Below, piece after piece: positions 1 through 6,889 of a DNA stretch of 10,666 bases (position 1 is the stretch's first letter; each line of letters begins with the position of its first letter). This stretch comes from an uncultured Rubellimicrobium sp. Lineage in GTDB: Bacteria > Pseudomonadota > Alphaproteobacteria > Rhodobacterales > Rhodobacteraceae. Position numbers and translations under genes: made by a program. The notes beneath the pieces are model-generated. The model had not been told where the DNA came from. It worked only from the letters and a program-made list of their open reading frames with translations, and did no database searches. The DNA lies in contig CADCUU010000473.1 of assembly GCA_902805995.1 (NCBI GenBank), positions 1-10,666 of the forward strand. Direction: 5' to 3'.

Positions 1-34
1 AATGTGCTGCTGGCGAGATACTCATTATGTAAAG

Positions 35-331
35 TCAAAGGATTAGGGCCAGTAGCAGGAAAACAATTCCTGGTACCTCAATATTCATGAGGGGAGTGAG
101 TAGGAGACTCCGGCGTTCCATGTCAGCACTTGGAGCGATTGCAGATCGCGGCAACTTCCCAGCCGCATGATGATATCCGTCGAGATACGCCGCCGCACTG
201 CTGCCTGGGCCGGTTCGGGGGCGATAGGCCTTGGCCATAAGCACGCGGTAGGGGACGTCGGGCGCGGGATATTTGGGCACGTCCGGGGTGCGACGCGCAT
301 AGGCGTCAGCGTCGGGCATTGCCTCTGTCAT
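35..331 (-). CDS. Unrecognised 98-aa ORF, ATGA-coupled to upstream oxidoreductase; possibly a truncated gene
   Basis: I do not recognise this protein. Its ATG (331-329) overlaps the TGA of the preceding oxidoreductase (330-328) as ATGA, the usual sign of translational coupling, and no strong Shine-Dalgarno precedes it. The reading frame is also open upstream, but that part is only a shadow of the oxidoreductase. The first ~65 residues are polar and rich in Pro, Arg and Tyr (DVPKYPAPDVPYR at about 22-34, then AYLDGYHHAAGK). The last ~13 residues are wholly hydrophobic (VPGIVFLLLALIL) and end at a TGA at 37-35. That tail is too short for a confident membrane helix. Base composition drops below the high-GC average over roughly 1-165, where the hydrophobic tail is encoded. 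I infer either a small real protein or the 5' part of a larger gene cut off by a frameshift or rearrangement. Coding status is moderately supported; function is unknown. Confidence 0.45.
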   Translation of the reverse strand: MTEAMPDADAYARRTPDVPKYPAPDVPYRVLMAKAYRPRTGPGSSAAAYLDGYHHAAGKLPRSAIAPSADMERRSLLLTPLMNIEVPGIVFLLLALIL

Positions 332-1401
332 GGCAGGAGCGCCAGGGTCTGCTTCTCTCGCGCGCTCTGAGCAGCTGTGTCCACGATGCGCTGCGCGGTC
401 AGCGACAGGCCGGGGTCGAGGGGACCGCTGGGCCTTTCCCCACGGAGTAGGCAGCCCAAGAGATACTCGATCGGGTTGCGGCGACCTGGCGGGAGGGGGT
501 CCACGGGAACTGGCGTGGGCTCGGGGCAGGTGCGGGTCTGTAGGGTCACATGGTCGTCGTAGTCCCAGGAGGCGATGGTGCCGTCGGCGCCGACCAGAAC
601 GAAGCCGCACCGGGGCTGCGGCTGGATCGTCCACGGATCGGTAAAGGTGCCCCATCGCGTTTCCATCTTCGACAAGCCCTGCGCGTAGCGGCAGACGGTG
701 ATCGAGTGCTGGTCCACCTCAATCCCCGGGGTCTCGTCCACTACGCAGGTCACCTCGAGAGGCGCCTCGCCGTCCATGTACCAAGTTCCGAGCGTCGCGC
801 CGTAGCCCAAGTAGTCAAGGAGCGAGCCCCCGCCGGAGGCTCGCTTGTACCACCACGACGAGGGCTTCTGGCGCTCCACTTCTTCGGGAGAGACCTCGAC
901 CTTGTCGGCGAGGTGGTACAGCGGTCCGCGATTGCCGCCATAGTGGTGGACCTCGATCAATCGGCCGATCGCGCCCTCTTCGATCAAGCGCTTGGCCTTA
1001 ACGTGGCTCTCGACCCAGGCGAGCGGCCAGTTGATGGCCAGCATCCGGCCCGTGGGCTCGATAGCTGCGATCATCCGGCGAGCGTCAGAAATGGAGGCTG
1101 CGAAGGGCTTCTCGACCATTACGTTGACGCCGTGCCTCGCCAGACGTTCTGTGTAACTAGCATGCTCGGCCGTGGCAGCGCAGAGGATAGCAAGATCGGG
1201 CCGGGTCATCGAGAGGCAGTCTTCGAGGTCGGTGAAGACGCGAGCCTCGGGGATGCCGAAGGCCCCGATGGCGCTCTGCATTCGTGAGCGGTCCGGGTCG
1301 AAGATGCCAGCGATCTCGGCCTCGGGGTGCTCGTGCGTCATTCGCAGCAGGTCGCCCATGTGCATGTGGTCGAAGCTGATCCCGACGACTCGATATGCCA
1401 T
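328..1401 (-). CDS. Gfo/Idh/MocA-family oxidoreductase, GFOR-like active-site Tyr
   Basis: A 357-aa protein of normal length for NAD(P)-dependent sugar or cyclitol dehydrogenases of the Gfo/Idh/MocA family. It has an N-terminal Rossmann domain (about 1-120), the family EKP motif at 97-99 (MVEKPF), and a C-terminal alpha/beta domain. Two features are atypical. The usual glycine-rich GxGxxG near the N-terminus is replaced by VGISFDHMHMGDL. In the motif GGGSLLDYLGYG the position usually held by the catalytic His carries Tyr (Y200, with D196 before it), as in glucose-fructose oxidoreductase. The ATG at 1401 follows a GGGAGA Shine-Dalgarno about 7 nt upstream, 15 nt after the permease stop. It is the last large gene of the operon and probably oxidises or reduces the imported compound or its keto intermediate. 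The family is certain; substrate and direction are unknown. Confidence 0.9.
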   Translation of the reverse strand: MAYRVVGISFDHMHMGDLLRMTHEHPEAEIAGIFDPDRSRMQSAIGAFGIPEARVFTDLEDCLSMTRPDLAILCAATAEHASYTERLARHGVNVMVEKPFAASISDARRMIAAIEPTGRMLAINWPLAWVESHVKAKRLIEEGAIGRLIEVHHYGGNRGPLYHLADKVEVSPEEVERQKPSSWWYKRASGGGSLLDYLGYGATLGTWYMDGEAPLEVTCVVDETPGIEVDQHSITVCRYAQGLSKMETRWGTFTDPWTIQPQPRCGFVLVGADGTIASWDYDDHVTLQTRTCPEPTPVPVDPLPPGRRNPIEYLLGCLLRGERPSGPLDPGLSLTAQRIVDTAAQSAREKQTLALLP

Positions 1402-1416
1402 GTGGTCTCCCTTGGG

Positions 1417-2394
1417 TCAGTCCCGCCCCGTGAAGCGGATATAAGCTGTAGTGACGACGATGATGATGAGGCCGAAGAGGATGGTGCGCATCCCCTCAGG
1501 CATGCGAGTCAGGAGGAGGAGCGTCTCGATAACCCGCAGGATCAGCGCGCCGACAATCGCGCCGGCAAAGCCGCCGCGACCGCCGAAAATTGAGGTGCCG
1601 CCGATCACCGCCGCCGCGACGGAGGGGAGGAGGAGCGGGAGCGCTAGCGACAGGGACGGCGCCTTGATGAGGCCCACATAAAGGAGACCCGCAATCGCCG
1701 CGACGAGGCCCGAAACGCCGTAGAGCGCGAGATAGACCTGCCAGGTCCGCACGCCTGACATCCGGGCGGCACCCTCGTTGGCGCCCACGGCATAGAGCAG
1801 CCGGCCGAAGCCCGTCCGCTTCTCGGCCCAGAGGATCAGGGCGGCGAAGGGGACAAATACCATAAGCGCGTTGGGAAAGCCCCATGTCAGGCCGGTGCCC
1901 AGCCATTCGAGGACTGGGGGCACGACCGAGCCGCTGGCGATGACGCTCCGCTGGTAGACTTGGAGGCAGCCAATGCCGATGAGGCTGGTGGCCAGCGTCA
2001 TGATGAGGGGGTGGACGCGGAAGATGCCCACGCCCAGGCCATTGACCAGGCCAAGGAGGAGACCTGGCAGGAGCGCCACGATCATCGCCGGCCCCGGCCC
2101 GAGAAGCGGCGTCTGGGTCGCGACCACGAAGGCCGAGATCGTCGCCACGGCGCCAGCGGACATGTCGATGCCGCCCGTGAGCATGGTCATGGTCTGGCAG
2201 GCCGCGAGCATGGCGAGGGGGATAGCGAACTTGACCGTGTTTCCCGCCCAGCGGGCGCTCACGATCCCCGGTTGCATGAACTCGAGCACCCCGACGAGGA
2301 GCAGGAACAGGACGATCAGGATCAGCGTGGGGTTGTCCGCAAGGACGCGGCCCAGGCGCGCGGCCCTGCGGGGACGGGTCTCGGCCATGCTCAT
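1417..2394 (-). CDS. Sugar ABC transporter permease (RbsC-like, CUT2/BPD_transp_2)
   Basis: A 325-aa inner-membrane permease of the branched BPD_transp_2 family that serves ribose-type (CUT2) sugar importers. After a basic cytoplasmic N-terminus it shows a series of hydrophobic segments starting near residue 22. The conserved GGIDMS motif follows the third segment (74-79), and a glycine-rich IGGTSIFGGRGG loop near the C-terminal third is also typical. The start at 2394 overlaps the stop of the other permease by 4 nt (ATGA), with AAGGA upstream on the mRNA. A second ATG two codons downstream (2388) is a possible alternative. It would pair with the permease encoded just upstream to form a heterodimeric channel energised by the double ATPase. 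Nothing in the sequence shows substrate specificity. Confidence 0.93.
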   Translation of the reverse strand: MSMAETRPRRAARLGRVLADNPTLILIVLFLLLVGVLEFMQPGIVSARWAGNTVKFAIPLAMLAACQTMTMLTGGIDMSAGAVATISAFVVATQTPLLGPGPAMIVALLPGLLLGLVNGLGVGIFRVHPLIMTLATSLIGIGCLQVYQRSVIASGSVVPPVLEWLGTGLTWGFPNALMVFVPFAALILWAEKRTGFGRLLYAVGANEGAARMSGVRTWQVYLALYGVSGLVAAIAGLLYVGLIKAPSLSLALPLLLPSVAAAVIGGTSIFGGRGGFAGAIVGALILRVIETLLLLTRMPEGMRTILFGLIIIVVTTAYIRFTGRD

Positions 2395-3362
2395 GCGCGT
2401 TTTTCCTTTATGGCCAGGAGGCCCCCCATCATGACGATCAGCGCGAGGATGGTGCCCTCGATGATGGTGGTCACGTTAGGGTCCACCGAAAGGAGCGTGA
2501 GGTCGAGTCTGAGGGTGCGCAGGATGAAGACCGCGAGGACCGGGCCAAGGAGCCCACCCTTGCCGCCTGTGAGAGCGACTCCGCCCAAGACCACCGAGGC
2601 CACAGCCGCCAGGAGGTAGGGGCCCGGAATAGGTTCGCCATTCCCCGTCGCCAGCGTCAGCGAGAGCCCCCCGAATGCGGCGAGCACCCCCGCGATGGCA
2701 TAGGCCGCCACGCGCGTGCGGCCGACCGCCACGCCCGAGCGGAAGGCGGCCGTGGCATCCGAGCCCACTGCGTAGATCGACAGGCCAAGCTTGGAGCGCC
2801 GCAGAGGCAGCCAGATCAGAGCCAGGATGATCGCCAGGACCAAGAGCGACCTCGGGATCAGGGCGGTCACCGCCTCGGGGATGACTGGGAGGACGAGCGG
2901 ACCCAAGATCGCTTGGCGCAGCCAGGGCGTCGCGGCGCCCCCTGGCGCATTCAGGATCAGGAGCGCCGTCCCTTCCCAAACGAAGAGCATCCCCAGCGTC
3001 ACGACAATGTCGGGCAATCGGGTCCAGACGATCAGGAGGCCGTTGACGGCCCCCATGACCGCCCCGATCAGGAGCACGAGGAGGACCACGGGGATTGCCA
3101 TGGCCCCGTCGATCCCCTCCATGAGCCGCGCGGCCGTGACCCCCGCGACCGCCATCATGGACGCTACGGACAGGTCGATGCCCCCGGCGATCACGACGAC
3201 GGACATGGCCGCCACAGCGAAGGCGAAGGGCAGCGCCGCTCGTCCGAGCGAGTCGAGGCCCGAGGCGCCGAAGGACGGCTGGATTAGCTTGGTGAGCAGG
3301 AGAAGCGCAGCGAGCAGGAGCGCGAGCCCGAGCGTCCATCCGTTGCGGCGAACGGCGCGCAT
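2391..3362 (-). CDS. Sugar ABC transporter permease (RbsC-like, CUT2/BPD_transp_2)
   Basis: A 323-aa multi-span inner-membrane protein, homologous in layout to the next gene. It has a short basic N-terminus, a first hydrophobic segment at about 11-25, the family motif GGIDLS at 60-65, and the loop GGVALTGGKGG in the C-terminal third. These are standard for ribose/galactose/xylose-type permeases. The start codon shares one base with the ATPase stop (TGATG at 3364-3360), and the stop lies inside the ATGA that starts the second permease, so ATPase, permease and permease are translationally linked. Two distinct permeases, where RbsC alone would form a homodimer, indicate a heterodimeric pore. The family is certain; the substrate is unknown. 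Confidence 0.93.
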   Translation of the reverse strand: MRAVRRNGWTLGLALLLAALLLLTKLIQPSFGASGLDSLGRAALPFAFAVAAMSVVVIAGGIDLSVASMMAVAGVTAARLMEGIDGAMAIPVVLLVLLIGAVMGAVNGLLIVWTRLPDIVVTLGMLFVWEGTALLILNAPGGAATPWLRQAILGPLVLPVIPEAVTALIPRSLLVLAIILALIWLPLRRSKLGLSIYAVGSDATAAFRSGVAVGRTRVAAYAIAGVLAAFGGLSLTLATGNGEPIPGPYLLAAVASVVLGGVALTGGKGGLLGPVLAVFILRTLRLDLTLLSVDPNVTTIIEGTILALIVMMGGLLAIKEKRA

Positions 3363-4852
3363 CAGGCTTGGACCCCGGCGAGCCCGTGGGCCGAACGCAT
3401 GAGCCGCTCCTCTGTCGCCTCGTCTGCTGGCACCACGTCCACCACACGGCCGCCGAAGATGACGAGGACCCTGTCGCAGGTCAGCGGCACCTCGGCGAGT
3501 TCCGAGGTATAGTAGAGGATCGAGGCGCCCTGCCCCGCGAGTTCGCGCACAAGCGCATAGATCTGCGCCTTGGTGCGCACGTCGATGCCCCGCGTGGGGT
3601 CGAAGAGCAGGAGCGTGGGCGAGCCTTCCGCGATCCAGCGGCCGATCGTCACCTTCTGCTGGTTACCGCCCGACAGACGACGCACCTCCCCTTGCGCGCG
3701 CGTGTCGATTTGGAGCCGCTCGATGGCTCTCCCGACCCGCGCCGCTTCTTCGCGCATCTGTGTCGCCCCCCATCGCCGTGGGTGGGCAAGGGATGGTAGA
3801 GCGATGTTCTCGCGAACCGAGCGCGCCATGAGGAGCGCATGCGCCCGGTCGCCGGGCACGAGGCTCAGCCCCGCTGCGATGGCGTCGGCGGGGTGTCCGA
3901 ACGCCTGCCGCCTACCCTCGACCTCGATGGAGCCGCCGGTCGCGCGACGCAGCCCGCCCAAGGCTTCGAAGAGCTCGTCCTGCCCCTGCCCTTCAAGCCC
4001 GACGACGCCAAGCACCTCACCCTTGCGCAGTTCGAAGCTCACGGGTCCGAGCTTTGGTCCGACAGCAAGCTGCGCGACCGACAGGCGCGCGGGTCCGGAG
4101 GGGATCGGAGGCGGCGCCCCGGCCGCGCGGGCAGCCTGCCGGGTGAGCGCGGTGCCGAGCATGAGCTCCACCGCCCGATCCTCGACCCCCGGCTTGATGG
4201 GTAGGTCCCCGACAGTGGCGCCGTCGCGCAGCACAGTGGCGCGGTCGCAGAGCGCGGCGATCTCAGGGAAGCGGTGCGAGATGTAGATGACGGCGCGGCC
4301 GGCATCCGCTTGGGCGCGGACGACGCGCAGCACTCGCTCCACGAGGTCCGTAGGCAGCGCGGCCGTCATCTCGTCGAGCAGGAGGAGGTCCGGCTCTGCC
4401 GCCAGCGCGCGGGCGAGGTCAAGGATGCGCAGGGTGGCCAAGGGCAGGTCGCGGATCCGGTCGTCGAGCCTGAGCCCCGCGACGCCGAGTTCGGACACCC
4501 AGCGCAAGAAGGATTCGCGGGGCGTGTCGCCCAGGCGGAGATTGTCGGCCACGTCGAGGTCGGGGATCAGTGACGGCTCCTGGTAGACCGGGATCATCCC
4601 GGCCCGCCTCGCAGCGGCCGGCGTGGAGAAGCTAGCCTCCTCCCCCCGCAGCTGGACCATGCCGCCGTCAGGCCGAAGAGCGCCGGTGAGGATCTTCACG
4701 AACGTGGACTTCCCGGCTCCGTTGGCGCCCATCAGCGCGACTATTTCTCCCCGGCGCACGGTGAGACGTGCGTCGCGGAGCGCCACAACGGCGCCGAAGC
4801 GCTTCTGAATGCCCTGGGCGTCGAGAATGGGCGGCTCGAGAGCCGTCGTCAT
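3362..4852 (-). CDS. Sugar ABC transporter double ATPase (RbsA/MglA-like), one consensus and one degenerate ATP site
   Basis: A 496-aa cytoplasmic protein with two tandem nucleotide-binding domains, the usual arrangement in CUT2 importers. Domain 1 (about 8-240) has a perfect Walker A (GANGAGKST, 42-50), Q91, Walker B LLLLDE (156-161) and the switch His in ISHR (193). Its signature region is degenerate (DLPLATLRIL). Domain 2 (about 255-490) lacks a Walker A lysine (GVVGLEGQGQDEL) but has an intact signature LSGGNQQ (393-399). Its Walker B is LLLFDPT (414-420), where LLLDEPT is usual. The start at 4852 is chosen because homology begins just after it and AGGTGGA lies upstream. The frame is open up to 4975, but that extension overlaps the binding-protein gene and looks non-coding. 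The stop overlaps the next permease by one base. A stem-loop lies just upstream. Confidence 0.93.
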   Translation of the reverse strand: MTTALEPPILDAQGIQKRFGAVVALRDARLTVRRGEIVALMGANGAGKSTFVKILTGALRPDGGMVQLRGEEASFSTPAAARRAGMIPVYQEPSLIPDLDVADNLRLGDTPRESFLRWVSELGVAGLRLDDRIRDLPLATLRILDLARALAAEPDLLLLDEMTAALPTDLVERVLRVVRAQADAGRAVIYISHRFPEIAALCDRATVLRDGATVGDLPIKPGVEDRAVELMLGTALTRQAARAAGAPPPIPSGPARLSVAQLAVGPKLGPVSFELRKGEVLGVVGLEGQGQDELFEALGGLRRATGGSIEVEGRRQAFGHPADAIAAGLSLVPGDRAHALLMARSVRENIALPSLAHPRRWGATQMREEAARVGRAIERLQIDTRAQGEVRRLSGGNQQKVTIGRWIAEGSPTLLLFDPTRGIDVRTKAQIYALVRELAGQGASILYYTSELAEVPLTCDRVLVIFGGRVVDVVPADEATEERLMRSAHGLAGVQA

Positions 4853-4878
4853 GAGAGGTCCACCTGCGTTTCGAGAGT

Positions 4879-4906
4879 CGGCCCCTGGGCACACGGCCAG
4901 GGGCCG
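4879..4906 (-). promoter_or_regulatory. Perfect 10-bp GC-rich stem-loop between binding-protein and ATPase genes
   Basis: Two perfectly complementary 10-base arms (4879-4888 and 4897-4906, CGGCCCCTGG and its complement) flank an 8-nt loop. They lie in the 61-nt gap between the binding-protein stop and the ATPase start. No U-run follows on the transcribed strand, so this is not a classical intrinsic terminator. In other binding-protein transporters, such as the maltose operon, an intercistronic hairpin protects the upstream message and so raises binding protein over membrane parts. I infer the same role here, by position and structure only. Confidence 0.6.
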
Positions 4907-4913
4907 TGGCCAG

Positions 4914-5942
4914 TCACTCGCCCGGACCCTTGCAGGCGATGATCTCTTCAATGTCGTAGGTCGTCCAATCCGCAATGGACACGCTGACAGGCCATTCGGG
5001 ATCGAGGTCGGGGTTCTGCGCCGCCTCCAGCTTGGCGCGGCCCTCCTCGGTGGTGTTGTCCCAGACCTCGGGGTTAACGAGCACCGTCTGCTCGGCGGGG
5101 ATCTGGCCCTGTAGGATCTGGAGAGCCAGCGCGACGCCCGCGCCGCCGATGGAGCCGGGGTTGGTCACCGCTGCGCCCTGCAGCCCTTCCACGCCCAAGA
5201 GTTGGCCCACGAAGCCCGCATTATCCGCGCCCACCACCGGCACCAGCGGCACCTCGGATTCGACCAATGCATCCACGATCACGTTGTCGATCCCGCTCGT
5301 CCAGACGCCGTCGAACGGGATGCCCGCCGAGATTAGGTCGAGGATCTGCTGCTTGCCCTGGTCCTGCTGCCAACCGGTGAAGACTTCCTGCACCACGCTG
5401 ACATTGGGATGCTCCTCCAACGCGCGCTGGAAGCCCCGATGCCGGTCGTCGTCGGCCGAAGCGCCGGCCGCGCCGCGCATGTAAACCACGTCACCCTCGC
5501 CGCCGAGTTGCTCGAAGAGCCACTTGGCGCCGAGATAGGCGTACTCCTCCTGGTTGTTCGAGATGACGTAGGCCGAAGGCTCGGTCACGGCCTGGTCCAC
5601 AGCCACCACGACGATGCCCGCGTCTGTGGCTTCCTTAATGGCGTCGTTGATCCCCTCGGGGTTGGCGGGGTTCACCACGATGGCGTCCACGCCGGCCTGG
5701 ATGAGGTTGCGGATGTCTTCGAGCTGACCAGAGGCGTCGGTGTTGCGGTGGGCGATATTGAGGCTCTCGACCATGCCGCTGTCGAGCGCCTGCGCCTTCA
5801 TCGCGCAGATCATCTCCTCGCGCCAGCCGTTGCCCTGGACGGTGTTGGAGATGCCGATCGTGTACATGTCCTGGGCCCCGGCCATTCCGCCCAAGCCTGT
5901 GAGCAGCGCGGCTAAGGCCGCGCCCCGATGCAATCCGTTCAT
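4914..5942 (-). CDS. Periplasmic sugar ABC transporter substrate-binding protein (Peripla_BP_4 type)
   Basis: A 342-aa exported binding protein. The N-terminus is a signal peptide: a short charged start (MNGLHR), a hydrophobic core (about 7-19), then a probable signal peptidase I site after AGA (residues 21-23). The mature part has the ribose-binding fold pattern: TIGISNTVQGNGW in the first strand, DAIVVNPANPEGI (87-99) and VVVAVDQAV (111-119) at the hinge side, and GADNAGFVGQ (238-247) in the second lobe. Two cysteines in the mature protein (C46 and C337) could form a disulfide. GGGAGGAT precedes the ATG at a good distance, 28 nt after the isomerase stop. It delivers the substrate to the two permeases and double ATPase encoded downstream. 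The sequence gives no basis for naming the ligand; the neighbours suggest a sugar, cyclitol or glycoside. Confidence 0.93.
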   Translation of the reverse strand: MNGLHRGAALAALLTGLGGMAGAQDMYTIGISNTVQGNGWREEMICAMKAQALDSGMVESLNIAHRNTDASGQLEDIRNLIQAGVDAIVVNPANPEGINDAIKEATDAGIVVVAVDQAVTEPSAYVISNNQEEYAYLGAKWLFEQLGGEGDVVYMRGAAGASADDDRHRGFQRALEEHPNVSVVQEVFTGWQQDQGKQQILDLISAGIPFDGVWTSGIDNVIVDALVESEVPLVPVVGADNAGFVGQLLGVEGLQGAAVTNPGSIGGAGVALALQILQGQIPAEQTVLVNPEVWDNTTEEGRAKLEAAQNPDLDPEWPVSVSIADWTTYDIEEIIACKGPGE

Positions 5943-5970
5943 GGTGATCCTCCCTGAGTGTTTTTTTGTT

Positions 5971-6879
5971 TCACTTGACGTAAGGCCGAAGCACGTCTCG
6001 GGCCAACAGGAATCCGCGCTGGACGTTCTCTTCGGTACCCTCGTAGCGGCGATCCTCGTGCTCGATCACGACGGGCCCGTCATAGCCCGCGCGGGTCAGC
6101 TCGCGAAAGGTCATGGGCCAGTCCACCTCCCCGAGCCCCGGCATTCGTGGCACCTGCCAGCCCATGCCGAGCGACATGATGCCATTCTCGTAAAGGCCGT
6201 CGCGATCGATCTGGAGGTCCTTGGCATGAACATGGGCCATGCAGGAGCCGAACTCGCGGATGAAGCGGCCCTGATCGATCATCTGCCAGACGAGGTGAGA
6301 AGGGTCGTAGTTCATCCCCACCCCCTCCCATTCGAGAATACGCCGCCAGATCTTGGGCGAGTAGGCGATGTTGTGCCCCCCCGGCCATTCGTCGTGGCTG
6401 AAGATCATCGGGCAGTTCTCGAAGGCGAGGGTCACGCCATGCGCCCGCGCATAGCCTACGATGTCGGGAAAGATCGCCTCGGCCCTCGTCCAGTTCTCCT
6501 CCAGGCTCAGGGCTTGGTCGCCACCAACGAAGGTGTTGACCACGAGCACCTGCATGCGCGCGGCCGCCTCGATGACGTGTCTGAGATGGCCGATCACCCT
6601 CTCGCGGTGGACCGCATCGGCGTGGAGCGGGTTCGGATAATAGCCGAGGCCCGAGACGATCAGGCCCCTCTCCCTGAGCGCCGCCATGATCTCGCCAGCC
6701 TGTATGTCCGACAGATTTGCCACGTCGATGTGCGACGTGCCGGCATATCGCCGTGCTTCGCCGCCCTGGCTTGGCCAGCAAGCGATCTCGAGGCATTCGA
6801 AGCCTACGGAGACGGCCCAGTCGGCGACTTCCAGGAGATCGCGGTCCGGGAAAGGGGCAGTCAGCAAGCCGAGCTTCAT
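5971..6879 (-). CDS. Sugar phosphate isomerase/epimerase-family TIM-barrel enzyme (AP_endonuc_2, IolE/IolI-like)
   Basis: A 302-aa TIM-barrel protein of the xylose-isomerase-like/AP_endonuc_2 family, whose members epimerise, isomerise or dehydrate sugars and keto-cyclitols with a divalent metal. The expected metal ligands are visible: E154 in AFENCPM, D192 and H195 in NYDPSH, H218 in HVHAKD, and E273 in VIEHED. The PGLGEVDW motif near 247-254 is also typical. The ATG at 6879 is preceded by a strong GAGGAGG (6891-6885) that overlaps the stop of the upstream oxidoreductase. The longer open frame to 7113 lies inside that oxidoreductase and is not coding. Paired with Gfo/Idh/MocA enzymes, such proteins act on 3-keto sugars or inosose-type intermediates in inositol, levoglucosan and C-glycoside pathways. 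The exact reaction here is not determinable. Confidence 0.9.
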   Translation of the reverse strand: MKLGLLTAPFPDRDLLEVADWAVSVGFECLEIACWPSQGGEARRYAGTSHIDVANLSDIQAGEIMAALRERGLIVSGLGYYPNPLHADAVHRERVIGHLRHVIEAAARMQVLVVNTFVGGDQALSLEENWTRAEAIFPDIVGYARAHGVTLAFENCPMIFSHDEWPGGHNIAYSPKIWRRILEWEGVGMNYDPSHLVWQMIDQGRFIREFGSCMAHVHAKDLQIDRDGLYENGIMSLGMGWQVPRMPGLGEVDWPMTFRELTRAGYDGPVVIEHEDRRYEGTEENVQRGFLLARDVLRPYVK

Positions 6880-6889
6880 GGCGTCCTCC

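Noticed and set aside
92..111. Short inverted repeat (GGAGT...ACTCC)
   Set aside because: The stem is only five base pairs, lies inside the small ORF and has no following U-run, so it does not support a terminator.
332..655. Upstream extension of the small ORF on the minus strand
   Set aside because: It is Arg/Pro/Ser-rich shadow sequence inside the dehydrogenase gene; the ATGA junction gives a better start at 331.
4853..4975. N-terminal extension of the double ATPase
   Set aside because: It overlaps the binding-protein gene and crosses the stem-loop. ABC-domain homology starts just after the ATG at 4852, which has its own ribosome site.
5943..5970. Run of seven T on the plus strand resembling a terminator tail
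   Set aside because: No plus-strand gene ends here and no GC-rich stem precedes it; on the transcribed minus strand it is a run of A just before the binding-protein ribosome site.
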